DNA from: JBKBIP01 sp046297495
Lineage (GTDB): Bacteria > Planctomycetota > Planctomycetia > Gemmatales > Gemmataceae
DNA length: 64,000 bases
Assembly (NCBI GenBank): GCA_046297495.1
Contig: JBKBIP010000016.1
Span: 58,550-122,549, forward strand
Reading direction: 5' to 3'
Shown here: positions 26,255 to 38,589 of the stretch, one piece after another
How positions within the stretch are numbered: position 1 is the first letter of the stretch
How the letters are laid out: each line of letters starts with the position of its first letter
The notes under the pieces: generated by a model
The model's database searches: none
What the model was told of the DNA's origin: nothing
Seen by the model: the letters and a program-made list of their open reading frames with translations, nothing else
Position numbers and translations under genes: made by a program

Positions 26255-29200
26255 TCACGACATGCCGGCCGGTTCCAACGTGTCGGTCGTGGACGGTTGC
26301 GGGACCTCGGCGCTGTCGCTTTCCTCCAAGATTGGTTGCGGCGCCAACAGTCGCACTTCGGCTTCCTGGTGCATGTGGAAGCCAGTTCCCGCCGGGACCA
26401 GATGGCCGAGGATCACGTTCTCCTTCAGCCCCACGAGCTTATCCACCTTGCCCGCCAACGCCGCTTCCGTGAGGACCTTGGTGGTCTCCTGGAAACTGGC
26501 CGCCGAGATAAAGCTGTCCGATTGCACGGCCGCCTTGGTGATGCCCAGCAGTTGCGTGCTGCATGTGGCGGGTTGCGGAGCTTCCCAGGTCGGAGGTCGT
26601 TGGCCTTCGGCTTCGAGAGCGGCCTTGATGTCCTCGTAGGCCTCGCGGGACACGATCTTCCCCGGCTCATAGGTGGAGTCCCCAGGGTCCTTGATCTTTA
26701 CGCACTGCTTGAGGCGTTGGTTGATGTCGAAGAACTGGAACTTGTCGATGAGCAAGTCGGGCAGCAACCCGGTATCTCCCACCGACTCCACTTTCACCTT
26801 GCGCAGCATCTGCGAGATAATGATTTCAAGGTGCTTGTCATCGATGTCCACACGCTGGCTGCGATAGACGCTCTGCACTTCCTGGACGAGATAGCGCTGC
26901 ACCTCCTCGATGCCACTGATGCGCAGGATGTCATGAGGGACGAGCGGGCCATCGACCAGGGCCTGTCCTTCCTTGACATAGTCGCCGGTGTGGACGCGGA
27001 GGTGCTTGCCGTGTGGCACCAAATGTTCCCGTTCCTCGCCGGTGGGCCGACCTTCGCTGTCCACCGCCTGGACGATCATTGAGCGCTTGCCTTTGCGTTT
27101 CTCGCCCAAGCGGACGACGCCGGCGATCTCAGCCATGACTGCGGGTTCACGCGGCCGGCGCGCCTCGAAGATTTCCGTGACACGCGGCAGACCGCCGGTG
27201 ATGTCTTGCGTGCCGCCGACCTCACGCGGCGTCTTGGCCAATAGGCTACCAGCTGTCACCTGTTGTCCCTCGCGCACCTCCAGGTGGGCTTTTTCAGGGA
27301 TGTAATAGTAGGCCAAGCTCTGTCCCCGGTCATCTTCGATGACGATTTGCGGGTGCAAGTCCCCCTTGTGTTCGGGGATGACCCAGCGTTCATTGCCGCT
27401 CAGCTGATCTCGTTCCTTGCGCAAGGTCTCCCCCTCGACAATATCGTCGAAGCGGACCTTGCCGCCGACCTCAGCCAGGATGGGGATCATGTGTGGGTCC
27501 CATTTGCACAACATCTGACCGGGTTGCACCTGCTCGCCGTCCTTGACGTACAGAGTCGCGCCGTTGGGGATCGAGAAGCCTTCCAAAATGCGGTCTTTCG
27601 GGCCGAGAATGGTGATCTCGCCGTTGCGTGTCAGGGCCACGAGCTGATTCTGATCGTTGAGCACGGCGTTGATGCGTTCCAGACGGACGGTGCCCGCTTT
27701 CTTAGCCTTGATCTGGCTTTCTTCCGGTCCCTTGCGGATGGCCACGCCGCCGATGTGGAACGTCCGCATGGTCAGCTGCGTGCCTGGTTCACCGATGGAT
27801 TGGGCGGCGATGATGCCGACCGCCATGCCTTCCTCCACCAGCGCTCCGGTGGACAGGTCCATGCCATAGCACAAGCGGCACACGCCCAGCGGCGCTTGGC
27901 AGGTCATGGGGCTGCGCACGACGATCTTGTCCAGCCCCATCGCTTCGATACGGCGCGCCTGGTCCCAAGTGATCATCTCATTTTCGCGCACGATCATGTC
28001 GCCAGTGATGGTGGCGATGTTGTTGCGGCTGACACGTCCGCGAATCGATTCGCTCAACGGTTTCTCGATTTCCTCTCCCTTATACACCACGCCTTTGGTG
28101 ATTCCCTGGGTGGTGCCACAATCATGCGTGGTGACCACGACGTTTTGGGCCACGTCGGCCAGCTTGCGCGTCAAGTAGCCGGAGTCCGCCGTCTTGAGAG
28201 CGGTGTCGGCCAAGCCCTTGCGGGCGCCGTGCGTGGAGCTGAAGTATTCCAGCACGCTCAAGCCCTCGCGAAAATTGGCTTTGATGGGGGTCTCGATGAT
28301 CTGACCCGACGGCTTGGCCATCAAGCCGCGCATCCCGGCGAGCTGGCGAATCTGTTCGACGCCGCCGCGTGCGCCGGAGTGAGCCATCAAATAGATGGGA
28401 TTCAAGTAGGGCCGTCCCTCGCGGGTATCGTGCGCCAAATCGAACATCATCTGCTTGGTAATCTCGTCGCGGGCATGAGTCCACAAGTCGATGATTTTGT
28501 TGTAGCGTTCTCCTTCCGTGATGATGCCGCGTAGAAACTGCTTTTGGATTTTCTCGACATCCTTTTCCGTGTCGCGGAGCACCGCTTCCTTGTTGGCTGG
28601 TGTCTTCAAATCGTCGGTGGCGAAGCTCAAACCGCTGCGCGTCGATTCGCGGAAGCCCAAGTCTTTCATGCGGTCGAGCAAATCAATGGTTTCCCGGCGT
28701 CCCAATTGTTGGTAACAGTCGGCGATGATGCGGCTGAGGTGTTTGCCGGTCATGGGCAGATCGTAGAACGCCATCCGTGGATTGAGGATGTCGTTGAACA
28801 ACACCCGGCCCACCGTCGTGGCGACGAGGCCATTTGGATTGCGCGGCAATTCTTCGATTCGCGTCTTGTCTTTCTCGAAGCGGACCTCGGAGATGAATTT
28901 CTTCTCAATCGGCAAGCGGACCTTGACACGGGTGTGGGTACCGATTTTCTTCTCGGCGTGCGCCAGAAATACTTCCTTCGGACTGCTGAAACAGGGCAGG
29001 TGGTAGGGGTCGTTCGGGTCGGAAAAGACCTTCCCCTCACCCAGTTCGAAGCCGTGGCCGGCCTCGCCGCGGGTGGCGGTGAGGTAGTAGCAGCCCATGA
29101 CGATGTCTTGGCTGGGGCTGATAATCGGCTGTCCATTGGCCGGGCTGAAGATGTTGTTGGTGGCCATCATCAGCACGGTGGCTTCCACCTGGGCTTCGAT

Positions 29201-30679
29201 GGACAGCGGCAGGTGAACGGCCATCTGGTCGCCGTCGAAGTCGGCATTGAAGCCCTTGCAGACCAGGGGGTGAATGTGAATGGCGTTCCCTTCAATCAGC
29301 ACCGGCTCGAACGCCTGGATGCCCATGCGGTGCAACGTCGGCGCCCGGTTGAGCAAGACCGGGTGGTTCTTGGTCACTTCCTCCAGGATGTCCCATACTT
29401 GTTCATCCTTGCGTTCCAGCATCTTCTTGGCCGATTTGATGGTATCGGCGTGTCCTAGCTCCTTCAGCCGACGAATGATGAACGGTTGGAACAGCTCCAG
29501 GGCGATCTTCTTGGGCAGACCGCACTGATGTAGTTTCAATTCCGGACCGACAACGATCACTGACCGGGCCGAGTAATCGACGCGTTTGCCGAGCAGGTTT
29601 TCGCGGAAGCGCCCTTGCTTCCCTTTGATCATGTCGGTAAGCGACTTCAACGGCCGATTGCTGGAGCCGAGCACCGGCCGTTTGCAGCGGTTGTTGTCGA
29701 ACAGGGCATCGACCGACTGCTGCAACATGCGCTTTTCGTTGCGGATGATGACCTCGGGAGCGTTAAGGTCTACCAGCTTCTTGAGGCGGTTGTTGCGGTT
29801 GATGATGCGGCGGTACAGGTCGTTCAAGTCGCTGGTGGCGAAGTTGCCCGAATCGAGCAGCACCAGCGGGCGCAGGTCGGGTGGGATGACCGGGATGCAG
29901 GTCAGCACCATCCATTCTGGCTTGTTCTGAGGACCGCCCAAGCCGCTGTCCCGCAGTGCTTCGACCACTTTGAGTCGTTTGGTGATGTCGCGCAACCGTT
30001 GTTTGGATGGCTTTTCCTTGGCGTTCAGCTCCACCAACTCGCTACGCAATTCCTTGGAGAGTTTGACCAAGTCAAGGCGTTCCAAGAGCTTCTTAATGGC
30101 CTCGGCCCCCATTTCGGCCTCGAACGGCTTGAACGCTTCGCCGTGAGTGCGCCGGCATTCTTCTTCCTTCTCGCGTGCCTTGCGGAAATCCTCTTCCGAG
30201 ATGATTTGCTTCTCGCTCAATTTGAGCAGGGGACATTCGCCGGGGTCGATCACCACGTAATCTTGGAAATAGATGATCTTTTCCAAACTGGTGGTTTTCA
30301 TGTCCAGCAAGGTGCCTAAGCGGCTGGGCATGGCCTTGAAGAACCAGATATGGACGACGGGGGCAGCCAATTCGATGTGCCCCATGCGCTTGCGGCGGAC
30401 GCGGCTATGCGCCACCTTGACGCCGCAACGGTCGCAGACCATGCCTTTGTATTTCATGCCGCGATACTTGCCGCAGGCGCACTCCCAGTCTTTTTCGGGA
30501 CCGAAGATGCGCTCGCAGAAGAGGCCGTCCTTTTCGGGACGATAGGTGCGATAGTTGATCGTCTCCGGCTTTTTGACTTCCCCGAAGGACCAGCTACGAA
30601 TGTCGTGGGGGCTGGCCAGACTGATCCGAACCGCGTCATAGTCGTTGATGCGGTCATAATTTACTTCACCAGTGCTCAT
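26255..30679 (-). CDS. rpoC: DNA-directed RNA polymerase subunit beta'
   Basis: A 1474-residue protein. The N-terminal zinc site (CACGKYRGMKYKGMVCDRCG), the catalytic NADFDGDQMAVHLPLS loop, the bridge/trigger region (THGARKGLADTALKTADSGY) and the second zinc cluster (CQAPLGVCRLCYGMD) are all present. It is a single unsplit bacterial beta' subunit, slightly longer than the E. coli protein (1407). It is the last gene of the tRNA-tuf-rpl-rpo operon and is followed by an intrinsic terminator. A four-helix-bundle gene separates it from rpoB. Confidence 0.99.
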   Translation of the reverse strand: MSTGEVNYDRINDYDAVRISLASPHDIRSWSFGEVKKPETINYRTYRPEKDGLFCERIFGPEKDWECACGKYRGMKYKGMVCDRCGVKVAHSRVRRKRMGHIELAAPVVHIWFFKAMPSRLGTLLDMKTTSLEKIIYFQDYVVIDPGECPLLKLSEKQIISEEDFRKAREKEEECRRTHGEAFKPFEAEMGAEAIKKLLERLDLVKLSKELRSELVELNAKEKPSKQRLRDITKRLKVVEALRDSGLGGPQNKPEWMVLTCIPVIPPDLRPLVLLDSGNFATSDLNDLYRRIINRNNRLKKLVDLNAPEVIIRNEKRMLQQSVDALFDNNRCKRPVLGSSNRPLKSLTDMIKGKQGRFRENLLGKRVDYSARSVIVVGPELKLHQCGLPKKIALELFQPFIIRRLKELGHADTIKSAKKMLERKDEQVWDILEEVTKNHPVLLNRAPTLHRMGIQAFEPVLIEGNAIHIHPLVCKGFNADFDGDQMAVHLPLSIEAQVEATVLMMATNNIFSPANGQPIISPSQDIVMGCYYLTATRGEAGHGFELGEGKVFSDPNDPYHLPCFSSPKEVFLAHAEKKIGTHTRVKVRLPIEKKFISEVRFEKDKTRIEELPRNPNGLVATTVGRVLFNDILNPRMAFYDLPMTGKHLSRIIADCYQQLGRRETIDLLDRMKDLGFRESTRSGLSFATDDLKTPANKEAVLRDTEKDVEKIQKQFLRGIITEGERYNKIIDLWTHARDEITKQMMFDLAHDTREGRPYLNPIYLMAHSGARGGVEQIRQLAGMRGLMAKPSGQIIETPIKANFREGLSVLEYFSSTHGARKGLADTALKTADSGYLTRKLADVAQNVVVTTHDCGTTQGITKGVVYKGEEIEKPLSESIRGRVSRNNIATITGDMIVRENEMITWDQARRIEAMGLDKIVVRSPMTCQAPLGVCRLCYGMDLSTGALVEEGMAVGIIAAQSIGEPGTQLTMRTFHIGGVAIRKGPEESQIKAKKAGTVRLERINAVLNDQNQLVALTRNGEITILGPKDRILEGFSIPNGATLYVKDGEQVQPGQMLCKWDPHMIPILAEVGGKVRFDDIVEGETLRKERDQLSGNERWVIPEHKGDLHPQIVIEDDRGQSLAYYYIPEKAHLEVREGQQVTAGSLLAKTPREVGGTQDITGGLPRVTEIFEARRPREPAVMAEIAGVVRLGEKRKGKRSMIVQAVDSEGRPTGEEREHLVPHGKHLRVHTGDYVKEGQALVDGPLVPHDILRISGIEEVQRYLVQEVQSVYRSQRVDIDDKHLEIIISQMLRKVKVESVGDTGLLPDLLIDKFQFFDINQRLKQCVKIKDPGDSTYEPGKIVSREAYEDIKAALEAEGQRPPTWEAPQPATCSTQLLGITKAAVQSDSFISAASFQETTKVLTEAALAGKVDKLVGLKENVILGHLVPAGTGFHMHQEAEVRLLAPQPILEESDSAEVPQPSTTDTLEPAGMS

Positions 30680-30710
30680 AGGCCCTCCGGATTGGGGATC
30701 AGGGTAGGTG

Positions 30711-30738
30711 GATTTCGGATTTCAGATTTCGGATTTCA
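30711..30738. repeat. Heptamer array (RGATTTC)4 flanking the four-helix-bundle gene
   Basis: Four 7-base units read GGATTTC, GGATTTC, AGATTTC, GGATTTC on the plus strand. They lie 32 bases upstream of rpoC. The array on the far side of the four-helix gene (31208-31270) is in inverted orientation. Confidence 0.8.
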
Positions 30739-30831
30739 GTAAGGGCTATCTTGTGATTGTGGTAATGATGTTCGTGCGACGAAAATCATTTCATAGTAAT
30801 TCTGTAATATCATTTCGCATTCTCACTTACA

Positions 30832-31185
30832 CTATTTGGGATCTTTTGCCGTATTTAGGCTGGCTACCAAAATAGAAATCAGTTGATTAACCTCATCCAT
30901 GAGAGAGGTTAAACGATCTCTGTCCATGATTTCCGTCTCAGCGATCAATTCCAACCAATAAAGTGCCTCATCCGCTTCCTCCAAGACAATGCCCAATTTC
31001 GCTATGAAATCCGCGCGAGATCGACCGCGACAGGCAGCCCGATAATTGGCTCCCACCGATGTTCCACAGCGAAACAACTGATTGCGAATGAGCCGACATT
31101 CCTGCGTGTCCGGCAAATGACGGCACAGGTGAATCACGCGCTTGGCGAATTCCTTAGTGCGCCATTTCATTTCCTCGGCATTCAT
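30832..31185 (-). CDS. Four-helix-bundle protein (23S IVS / Avd-like)
   Basis: A 117-residue all-helical protein. Diagnostic segments are AKRVIHLCRHLPDTQECRLI, NQLFRCGTSVGANYRAACRG, SRADFIAKLGIVLEEADEAL and YWLELIAETEI. The family includes proteins encoded in 23S rRNA intervening sequences and is structurally related to Avd of diversity-generating retroelements; its function outside those settings is unknown. It sits between rpoB and rpoC on the same strand and is flanked on both sides by 7-base repeat arrays. It therefore looks like an inserted cassette that is transcribed with the polymerase genes. No weak-codon or frameshift damage is evident. Confidence 0.93.
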   Translation of the reverse strand: MNAEEMKWRTKEFAKRVIHLCRHLPDTQECRLIRNQLFRCGTSVGANYRAACRGRSRADFIAKLGIVLEEADEALYWLELIAETEIMDRDRLTSLMDEVNQLISILVASLNTAKDPK

Positions 31186-31207
31186 GGGAATAACCCGAAC
31201 AACGAAT

Positions 31208-31270
31208 TACATCTCACATTTCAAATCTTAAATCTTAAATCTTAAATCTTAAATCTTAAATCTTAAATCC
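31208..31270. repeat. Nine-unit heptamer array (TAAATCT) abutting the rpoB stop
   Basis: Consecutive units on the plus strand are TACATCT, CACATTT, CAAATCT, five exact TAAATCT and TAAATCC. On the minus strand this reads as an AGATTTA array. It begins right after the rpoB stop codon and ends before the four-helix gene. Confidence 0.9.
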
Positions 31271-31271
31271 T

Positions 31272-35072
<3,801 letters not shown>

Positions 35073-35118
35073 GGCTCGTGCTCCCGCCTTGGGCTTTCAG
35101 GACTGTTGTTCAAGTGGA

Positions 35119-35169
35119 CAAGGTGATCGGGAGCCAACGGCACAAGCCGCTGACCCACCGATCACCTTG
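35119..35169 (-). promoter_or_regulatory. Hairpin in the rpoB leader
   Basis: caaggtgatcgg (35119-35130) pairs perfectly with ccgatcaccttg (35158-35169), a 12-bp stem with a 27-base loop. On the minus strand it lies 47-97 bases upstream of rpoB. No T-run follows. It could be an RNA-processing or attenuation element between the ribosomal-protein and polymerase genes. Confidence 0.45.
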
Positions 35170-35517
35170 GTACTAAGTTCTGGGAAACAATACGTTCACT
35201 TCCCCGCCAGGGATGGGCCAGGGATGGTTCCATCGGGGGAATGGCCCTGTGCATACACTCCGTGCCCCGCGCGAATACCACTGCCACGCGGCGCTTGGCG
35301 CCGTGGGACAGTCGAGGAATGGAGGATTGATGGACGCGTGGCACGTTGATTCCACCGTTTCGACCACACGTGATGCTCTGCCGGTCCCGGCGGGGACATC
35401 CGAACCCACCAGCCGGGCCGTCACCGCGCCTCTACTCCGCTTGAAAATAATTCGGGCACGCGAGAATGGCAGCCCCCATTCCGCGGCGCGCCAGCAGCCA
35501 CGCTCATACCAACGGCG

Positions 35518-35574
35518 CGAGCCGTGACCGCAAGGAACACGGCGGGACTTCCGTTTCCTGACAGTCACGGCTCG
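35518..35574 (-). promoter_or_regulatory. Hairpin in the rplL-rpoB intergenic region
   Basis: cgagccgtgac (35518-35528) pairs perfectly with gtcacggctcg (35564-35574). The region 35073-35748 has no believable gene: the open frames there have low-complexity Arg/Pro/Ser-rich composition and no family resemblance. This hairpin lies 175-230 bases downstream of rplL. Confidence 0.4.
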
Positions 35575-35748
35575 GTTTATGGGTATGTTGGGTCATGCTG
35601 GAGTTTGCAAGGGAAGAAAAGAGAAGCAACCAACCGATTTGGATGGTCCCCCGATTCTCTGATCCACCCCCCACAAGCAATCTTTCCGGTTCTTGGTGTC
35701 GCGCACCAACCAGCTATTATAAACAAAACCTCAATCACATTGCAACTA

Positions 35749-36165
35749 TTATTTCACGGTCACTTTCGCGCCGCCATCTTCCAGTTGCTTCTTGATCTTG
35801 TCGGCGTCCTCTTTGCTGACGTTTTCCTTGACGGGCTTCGGGGCGCCCTCGACCAAGTCCTTGGCTTCCTTCAAACCCAAGCCGGTGATCTCGCGGACCA
35901 CCTTGATGACGTTGATTTTTTTAGCCGCGTCGAACCCTTCCAAGATGACCGTGAACTCGGTCTGTTCTTCCTTGGGCGCTTCGGCGGCGGGACCACCCAT
36001 CCCCGGCATCGCGGCGACGGCCACGGCTCCGGCGGCGGGTTTGATCTTGTGGACTTCTTCCATGTATTCACTAAGTTCGACAGCCTTGGCGACCGTCAGT
36101 GCCACAATTTTGTCGCCCAGTTCCACGATTTCGGGCGCCCATTGGCGACCATTACCTTCAGCCAT
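35749..36165 (-). CDS. rplL: 50S ribosomal protein L7/L12
   Basis: From the ATG at 36165, preceded by GAAAGGA, the product has 138 residues; an upstream in-frame start would add 13 residues without support. The N-terminal dimerisation helix, an Ala/Gly/Pro-rich hinge (PAAGAVAVAAMPGMGGPAAE) and the C-terminal domain (EFTVILEGFDAAKKINVIKV, REITGLGLKEAKDLVEGAP) are clear. It forms the ribosomal stalk with L10, encoded just upstream. Confidence 0.98.
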   Translation of the reverse strand: MAEGNGRQWAPEIVELGDKIVALTVAKAVELSEYMEEVHKIKPAAGAVAVAAMPGMGGPAAEAPKEEQTEFTVILEGFDAAKKINVIKVVREITGLGLKEAKDLVEGAPKPVKENVSKEDADKIKKQLEDGGAKVTVK

Positions 36166-36290
36166 GTCAACGATCCTTTCTCTAAGCAAAGCTGCCTGAA
36201 GCAAAGCAGCGGCGTGCGTAATAGCGTGATTCGGTATCAGGTAAGACCTGCCCTCAGGTCCACGGGTTCGGGTTGCTGATTTTTATTCCC

Positions 36291-36344
36291 TGGATTTAGC
36301 GTTTCGCGCGGATAATCGAAAAACTGCGCGAAACGCTGGATCCA
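36291..36344. repeat. Dispersed palindrome between rplJ and rplL
   Basis: tggatttagcgtttcgcgc (36291-36309) pairs with gcgcgaaacgctggatcca (36326-36344) at 17 of 19 positions. It lies within the ribosomal-protein operon, just after the rplJ stop. Confidence 0.8.
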
Positions 36345-36353
36345 GAAACGCAA

Positions 36354-36902
36354 TCACTGCGCTTCGGCGGGTACGGCTTCCGCCGCGGGTTTTTCCTCGC
36401 CGATGCTCTTGATCTGGCCGGCGATGGTGGCAGCGGGACCGGTGATCTGGCTGAGTAGCCGGCTGGCTGGCGCCAAGGCCATAGCGATGACCTTGGCGAT
36501 GGCCTCCTCACGCGTCGGCATCGTCAAGGCCTTGTCAAAGGGAATTTCCTGCCCCTCGACCAAGGCGCATTTGAATTTGACTTTATCCTTGGCTTTGTCG
36601 GTCTTCTTGAACAGCGTGTCCAACTCGCGGCTCAGTTCGGCGAGACTGGAAGCCCCCCACGCCAACACCGTGGGACCCGACCAATAGGTCGGATTGATCT
36701 CGATCCGCATGTCGCCGAAGACTTTGCGCGTGAGGCTGTTTTTCACGCGTTGCAAGCGAATGTTTTTCTTGCGCAACGTCAAACGCACCTGATTATCCGT
36801 GATGCAATCTACGCCGTCCATGTGGAGCACGACCAAGTCGCGCACTTCCCCAAAGGTGTCTTTCAGGGCGTTCATTTCCATTGCTTTGATATACTTGCTC
36901 AT
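36354..36902 (-). CDS. rplJ: 50S ribosomal protein L10
   Basis: A 182-residue protein. Typical L10 features are an N-terminal KYIKAMEMNALKDTFG, VVLHMDGVDCITDNQVRLTL, RLQRVKNSLTRKVF, and the FDKALTMPTREEAIAKVI region leading into C-terminal L12-binding helices. An acidic/Ala-rich tail (EEKPAAEAVPAEAQ) is longer than usual. It is the second gene of the rplJ-rplL stalk pair. Confidence 0.96.
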   Translation of the reverse strand: MSKYIKAMEMNALKDTFGEVRDLVVLHMDGVDCITDNQVRLTLRKKNIRLQRVKNSLTRKVFGDMRIEINPTYWSGPTVLAWGASSLAELSRELDTLFKKTDKAKDKVKFKCALVEGQEIPFDKALTMPTREEAIAKVIAMALAPASRLLSQITGPAATIAGQIKSIGEEKPAAEAVPAEAQ

Positions 36903-36930
36903 GTTGTTGGCAACCTGTTCTTAGTGACAG

Positions 36931-36978
36931 GATCAATTCATCGGTTCGCACGCTAGCGAGCGCGAACCGATAAATCCC
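36931..36978. repeat. Dispersed palindrome between rplA and rplJ
   Basis: aattcatcggttcgc pairs with gcgaaccgataaatc around a ctagcg loop. It occupies the intergenic gap inside the operon. Confidence 0.7.
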
Positions 36979-37005
36979 CCGCCCGCGCAAAGATTGACAG
37001 AGATA

Positions 37006-37908
37006 CTAAACCGTCACGGGAATGCCGGGTCCCATCGTGGCGGATACGGTGATGCTCCTGATGTAATTGCCGCGCACACCCGACGGTTTGACGGCTCGGA
37101 TGGTATCGACGAAGGTGGTGATGTTTTCCACTAGCTTGTCATCGGTGAAGCTCAATTTACCGACGCCGGCATGAACATTTCCCGATTTGTCGGAGCGATA
37201 TTCGACCTTGCCGGCCTTGAACTCGCGCACGGCGGCAGCCACGTCGCCTCCCGCCGGGACGACCGTGCCCGCCTTGGGAGTGGGCATCAAGCCGCGCGGG
37301 CCGAGGATTTTGCCGAGCCGGCTGACCTGCCCCATCATGTCTTGGGTGGCCAAGGCGACATCGAAATCCAACCAGCTGTCTTGCTGGATTTTCTTGATGT
37401 ATTCGTCGCTGCCAGCGTAGTCGGCCCCCGCTTCCAGGGCTTTGGCGACGTTGTCTCCCTGACAAAAGACCAACACGCGCACCGATTTGCCGATGCCGTG
37501 CGGCAACGACACGCTACCGCGCACCAATTGATCGGATTGCGTAGTGTCGATGCCAAGGTTCATGTGAATTTCCACCGTCTCGTCGAATTTGGCGCGTTTG
37601 AACTGTTTGAGCAAGCCAATGGCGCGCGGCAAGGGGACGGTTCCTTCCTTGGCCAATTTCTGACGCTGTTGGCGCATTTGGCTGCGCAGCTTCTTGCCGC
37701 GATACGGGGCGCTGCCGGGCCGTTTGTTTTTCTTCCGCGTCGGTTCCGCTACCGCGGTCGGCGCGGCGGGAATAGGCGGCGTGGCAGGCGCTTCGCCGGA
37801 CTTCGGTCCTTTACCTTTCTTGGCCTTGGCGGGTTCCGCGGCCTGGGGCTGGTCAGTTTTGGGAGTGGAAGGAGCGGCTTCACCGCCCGCGGTGGTTTTC
37901 TTGGCCAT
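37006..37908 (-). CDS. rplA: 50S ribosomal protein L1 with N-terminal extension
   Basis: A 300-residue protein against about 230 for most bacterial L1. The first 85 or so residues are Ala/Pro/Lys-rich and low in complexity (AEPAKAKKGKGPKSGEAPAT). The L1 fold follows: KFDETVEIHMNLGIDTTQSD, LPHGIGKSVRVLVFCQG, LGKILGPRGLMPTPKAGTVV and a C-terminal VRGNYIRSITVSATMGPGI. L1 binds 23S rRNA and can autoregulate the rplKA mRNA. The extension is a feature of the lineage or of this gene; its role is unknown. Confidence 0.97.
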   Translation of the reverse strand: MAKKTTAGGEAAPSTPKTDQPQAAEPAKAKKGKGPKSGEAPATPPIPAAPTAVAEPTRKKNKRPGSAPYRGKKLRSQMRQQRQKLAKEGTVPLPRAIGLLKQFKRAKFDETVEIHMNLGIDTTQSDQLVRGSVSLPHGIGKSVRVLVFCQGDNVAKALEAGADYAGSDEYIKKIQQDSWLDFDVALATQDMMGQVSRLGKILGPRGLMPTPKAGTVVPAGGDVAAAVREFKAGKVEYRSDKSGNVHAGVGKLSFTDDKLVENITTFVDTIRAVKPSGVRGNYIRSITVSATMGPGIPVTV

Positions 37909-38019
37909 GACACTTCATCTTTCTACAAACCGGCGAACGGGCTTGTCAGGTCCCTGGCAGCTTGTGACAGCCGGGAGCCTGACGGCCGCCGCACGCCCAT
38001 TTTCGGATCGGATCGTTTC

Positions 38020-38484
38020 TTAGTCCTCGATGGCGATGCCCATGCTGCGGGCGGTGCCGGCGACGATGCGGGTGGCGTGGTCCACGTCGCGGGCGTTGAG
38101 GTCTTGCAATTTCCGCTGAGCGATGTCGCGCACCTGTTGGGCGGAAATCTTGAAGCCCTTGTATTTGCCGCTGCGTTTGGTCTTTTCCTCGCTGGGGATG
38201 ACATCTCCCCCCTTCTTCTTTTCCATGGGGATGCCCGCCGCCTGCTTGATGAGCACGGCTGCCGGGGGGCTTTTGACAATGAACTCAAAGCTGCGGTCGG
38301 AATACACCGTGATGACCACCGGCACCGTGATGCCGCGCATCTCCTTGGTGCGGTCGTTGAACTGGCTCACGAAGAGACCGATGTTGACGCCATGTTGACC
38401 CAGCGCGGGGCCGACCGGCGGGGCGGGGGTCGCTTGCCCGCCGGTGACTTGCAAGCGGATTTGGGCGGTGACCTGTTTCGCCAT
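38020..38484 (-). CDS. rplK: 50S ribosomal protein L11
   Basis: A 154-residue protein. The Pro-rich N-terminal motif (TPAPPVGPALGQHGVNIGLF) and the C-terminal rRNA-binding domain (SGKYKGFKISAQQVRDIAQR, ATRIVAGTARSMGIAIED) are diagnostic. It is about 12 residues longer than E. coli L11 because of the Lys/Glu-rich linker (KKKGGDVIPSEEKTKR). It lies between nusG and rplA in the standard order. Confidence 0.98.
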   Translation of the reverse strand: MAKQVTAQIRLQVTGGQATPAPPVGPALGQHGVNIGLFVSQFNDRTKEMRGITVPVVITVYSDRSFEFIVKSPPAAVLIKQAAGIPMEKKKGGDVIPSEEKTKRSGKYKGFKISAQQVRDIAQRKLQDLNARDVDHATRIVAGTARSMGIAIED

Positions 38485-38589
38485 GTTGCTTCCTCATTTG
38501 CCGAATAAACGCGGCTATCATGAACCGGCGGTCCCGGCCCAGGCCCTGTCCTCCCGACGGTCCTGGCTGGCGCCGTCTCACGATAGCCG

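Noticed and set aside
27263..28534. 423-codon plus-strand open frame opposite rpoC
   Set aside because: It is a complementary-frame artefact of rpoC; no domain pattern or ribosome-binding site.
31208..31270. Heptamer array considered as a CRISPR array
   Set aside because: The units are contiguous 7-mers without spacers, and no cas genes are in the window.
35173..35568. Open frames in the rplL-rpoB gap
   Set aside because: Arg/Trp/Ser-rich translations with no recognisable family; two strong hairpins explain the region better.
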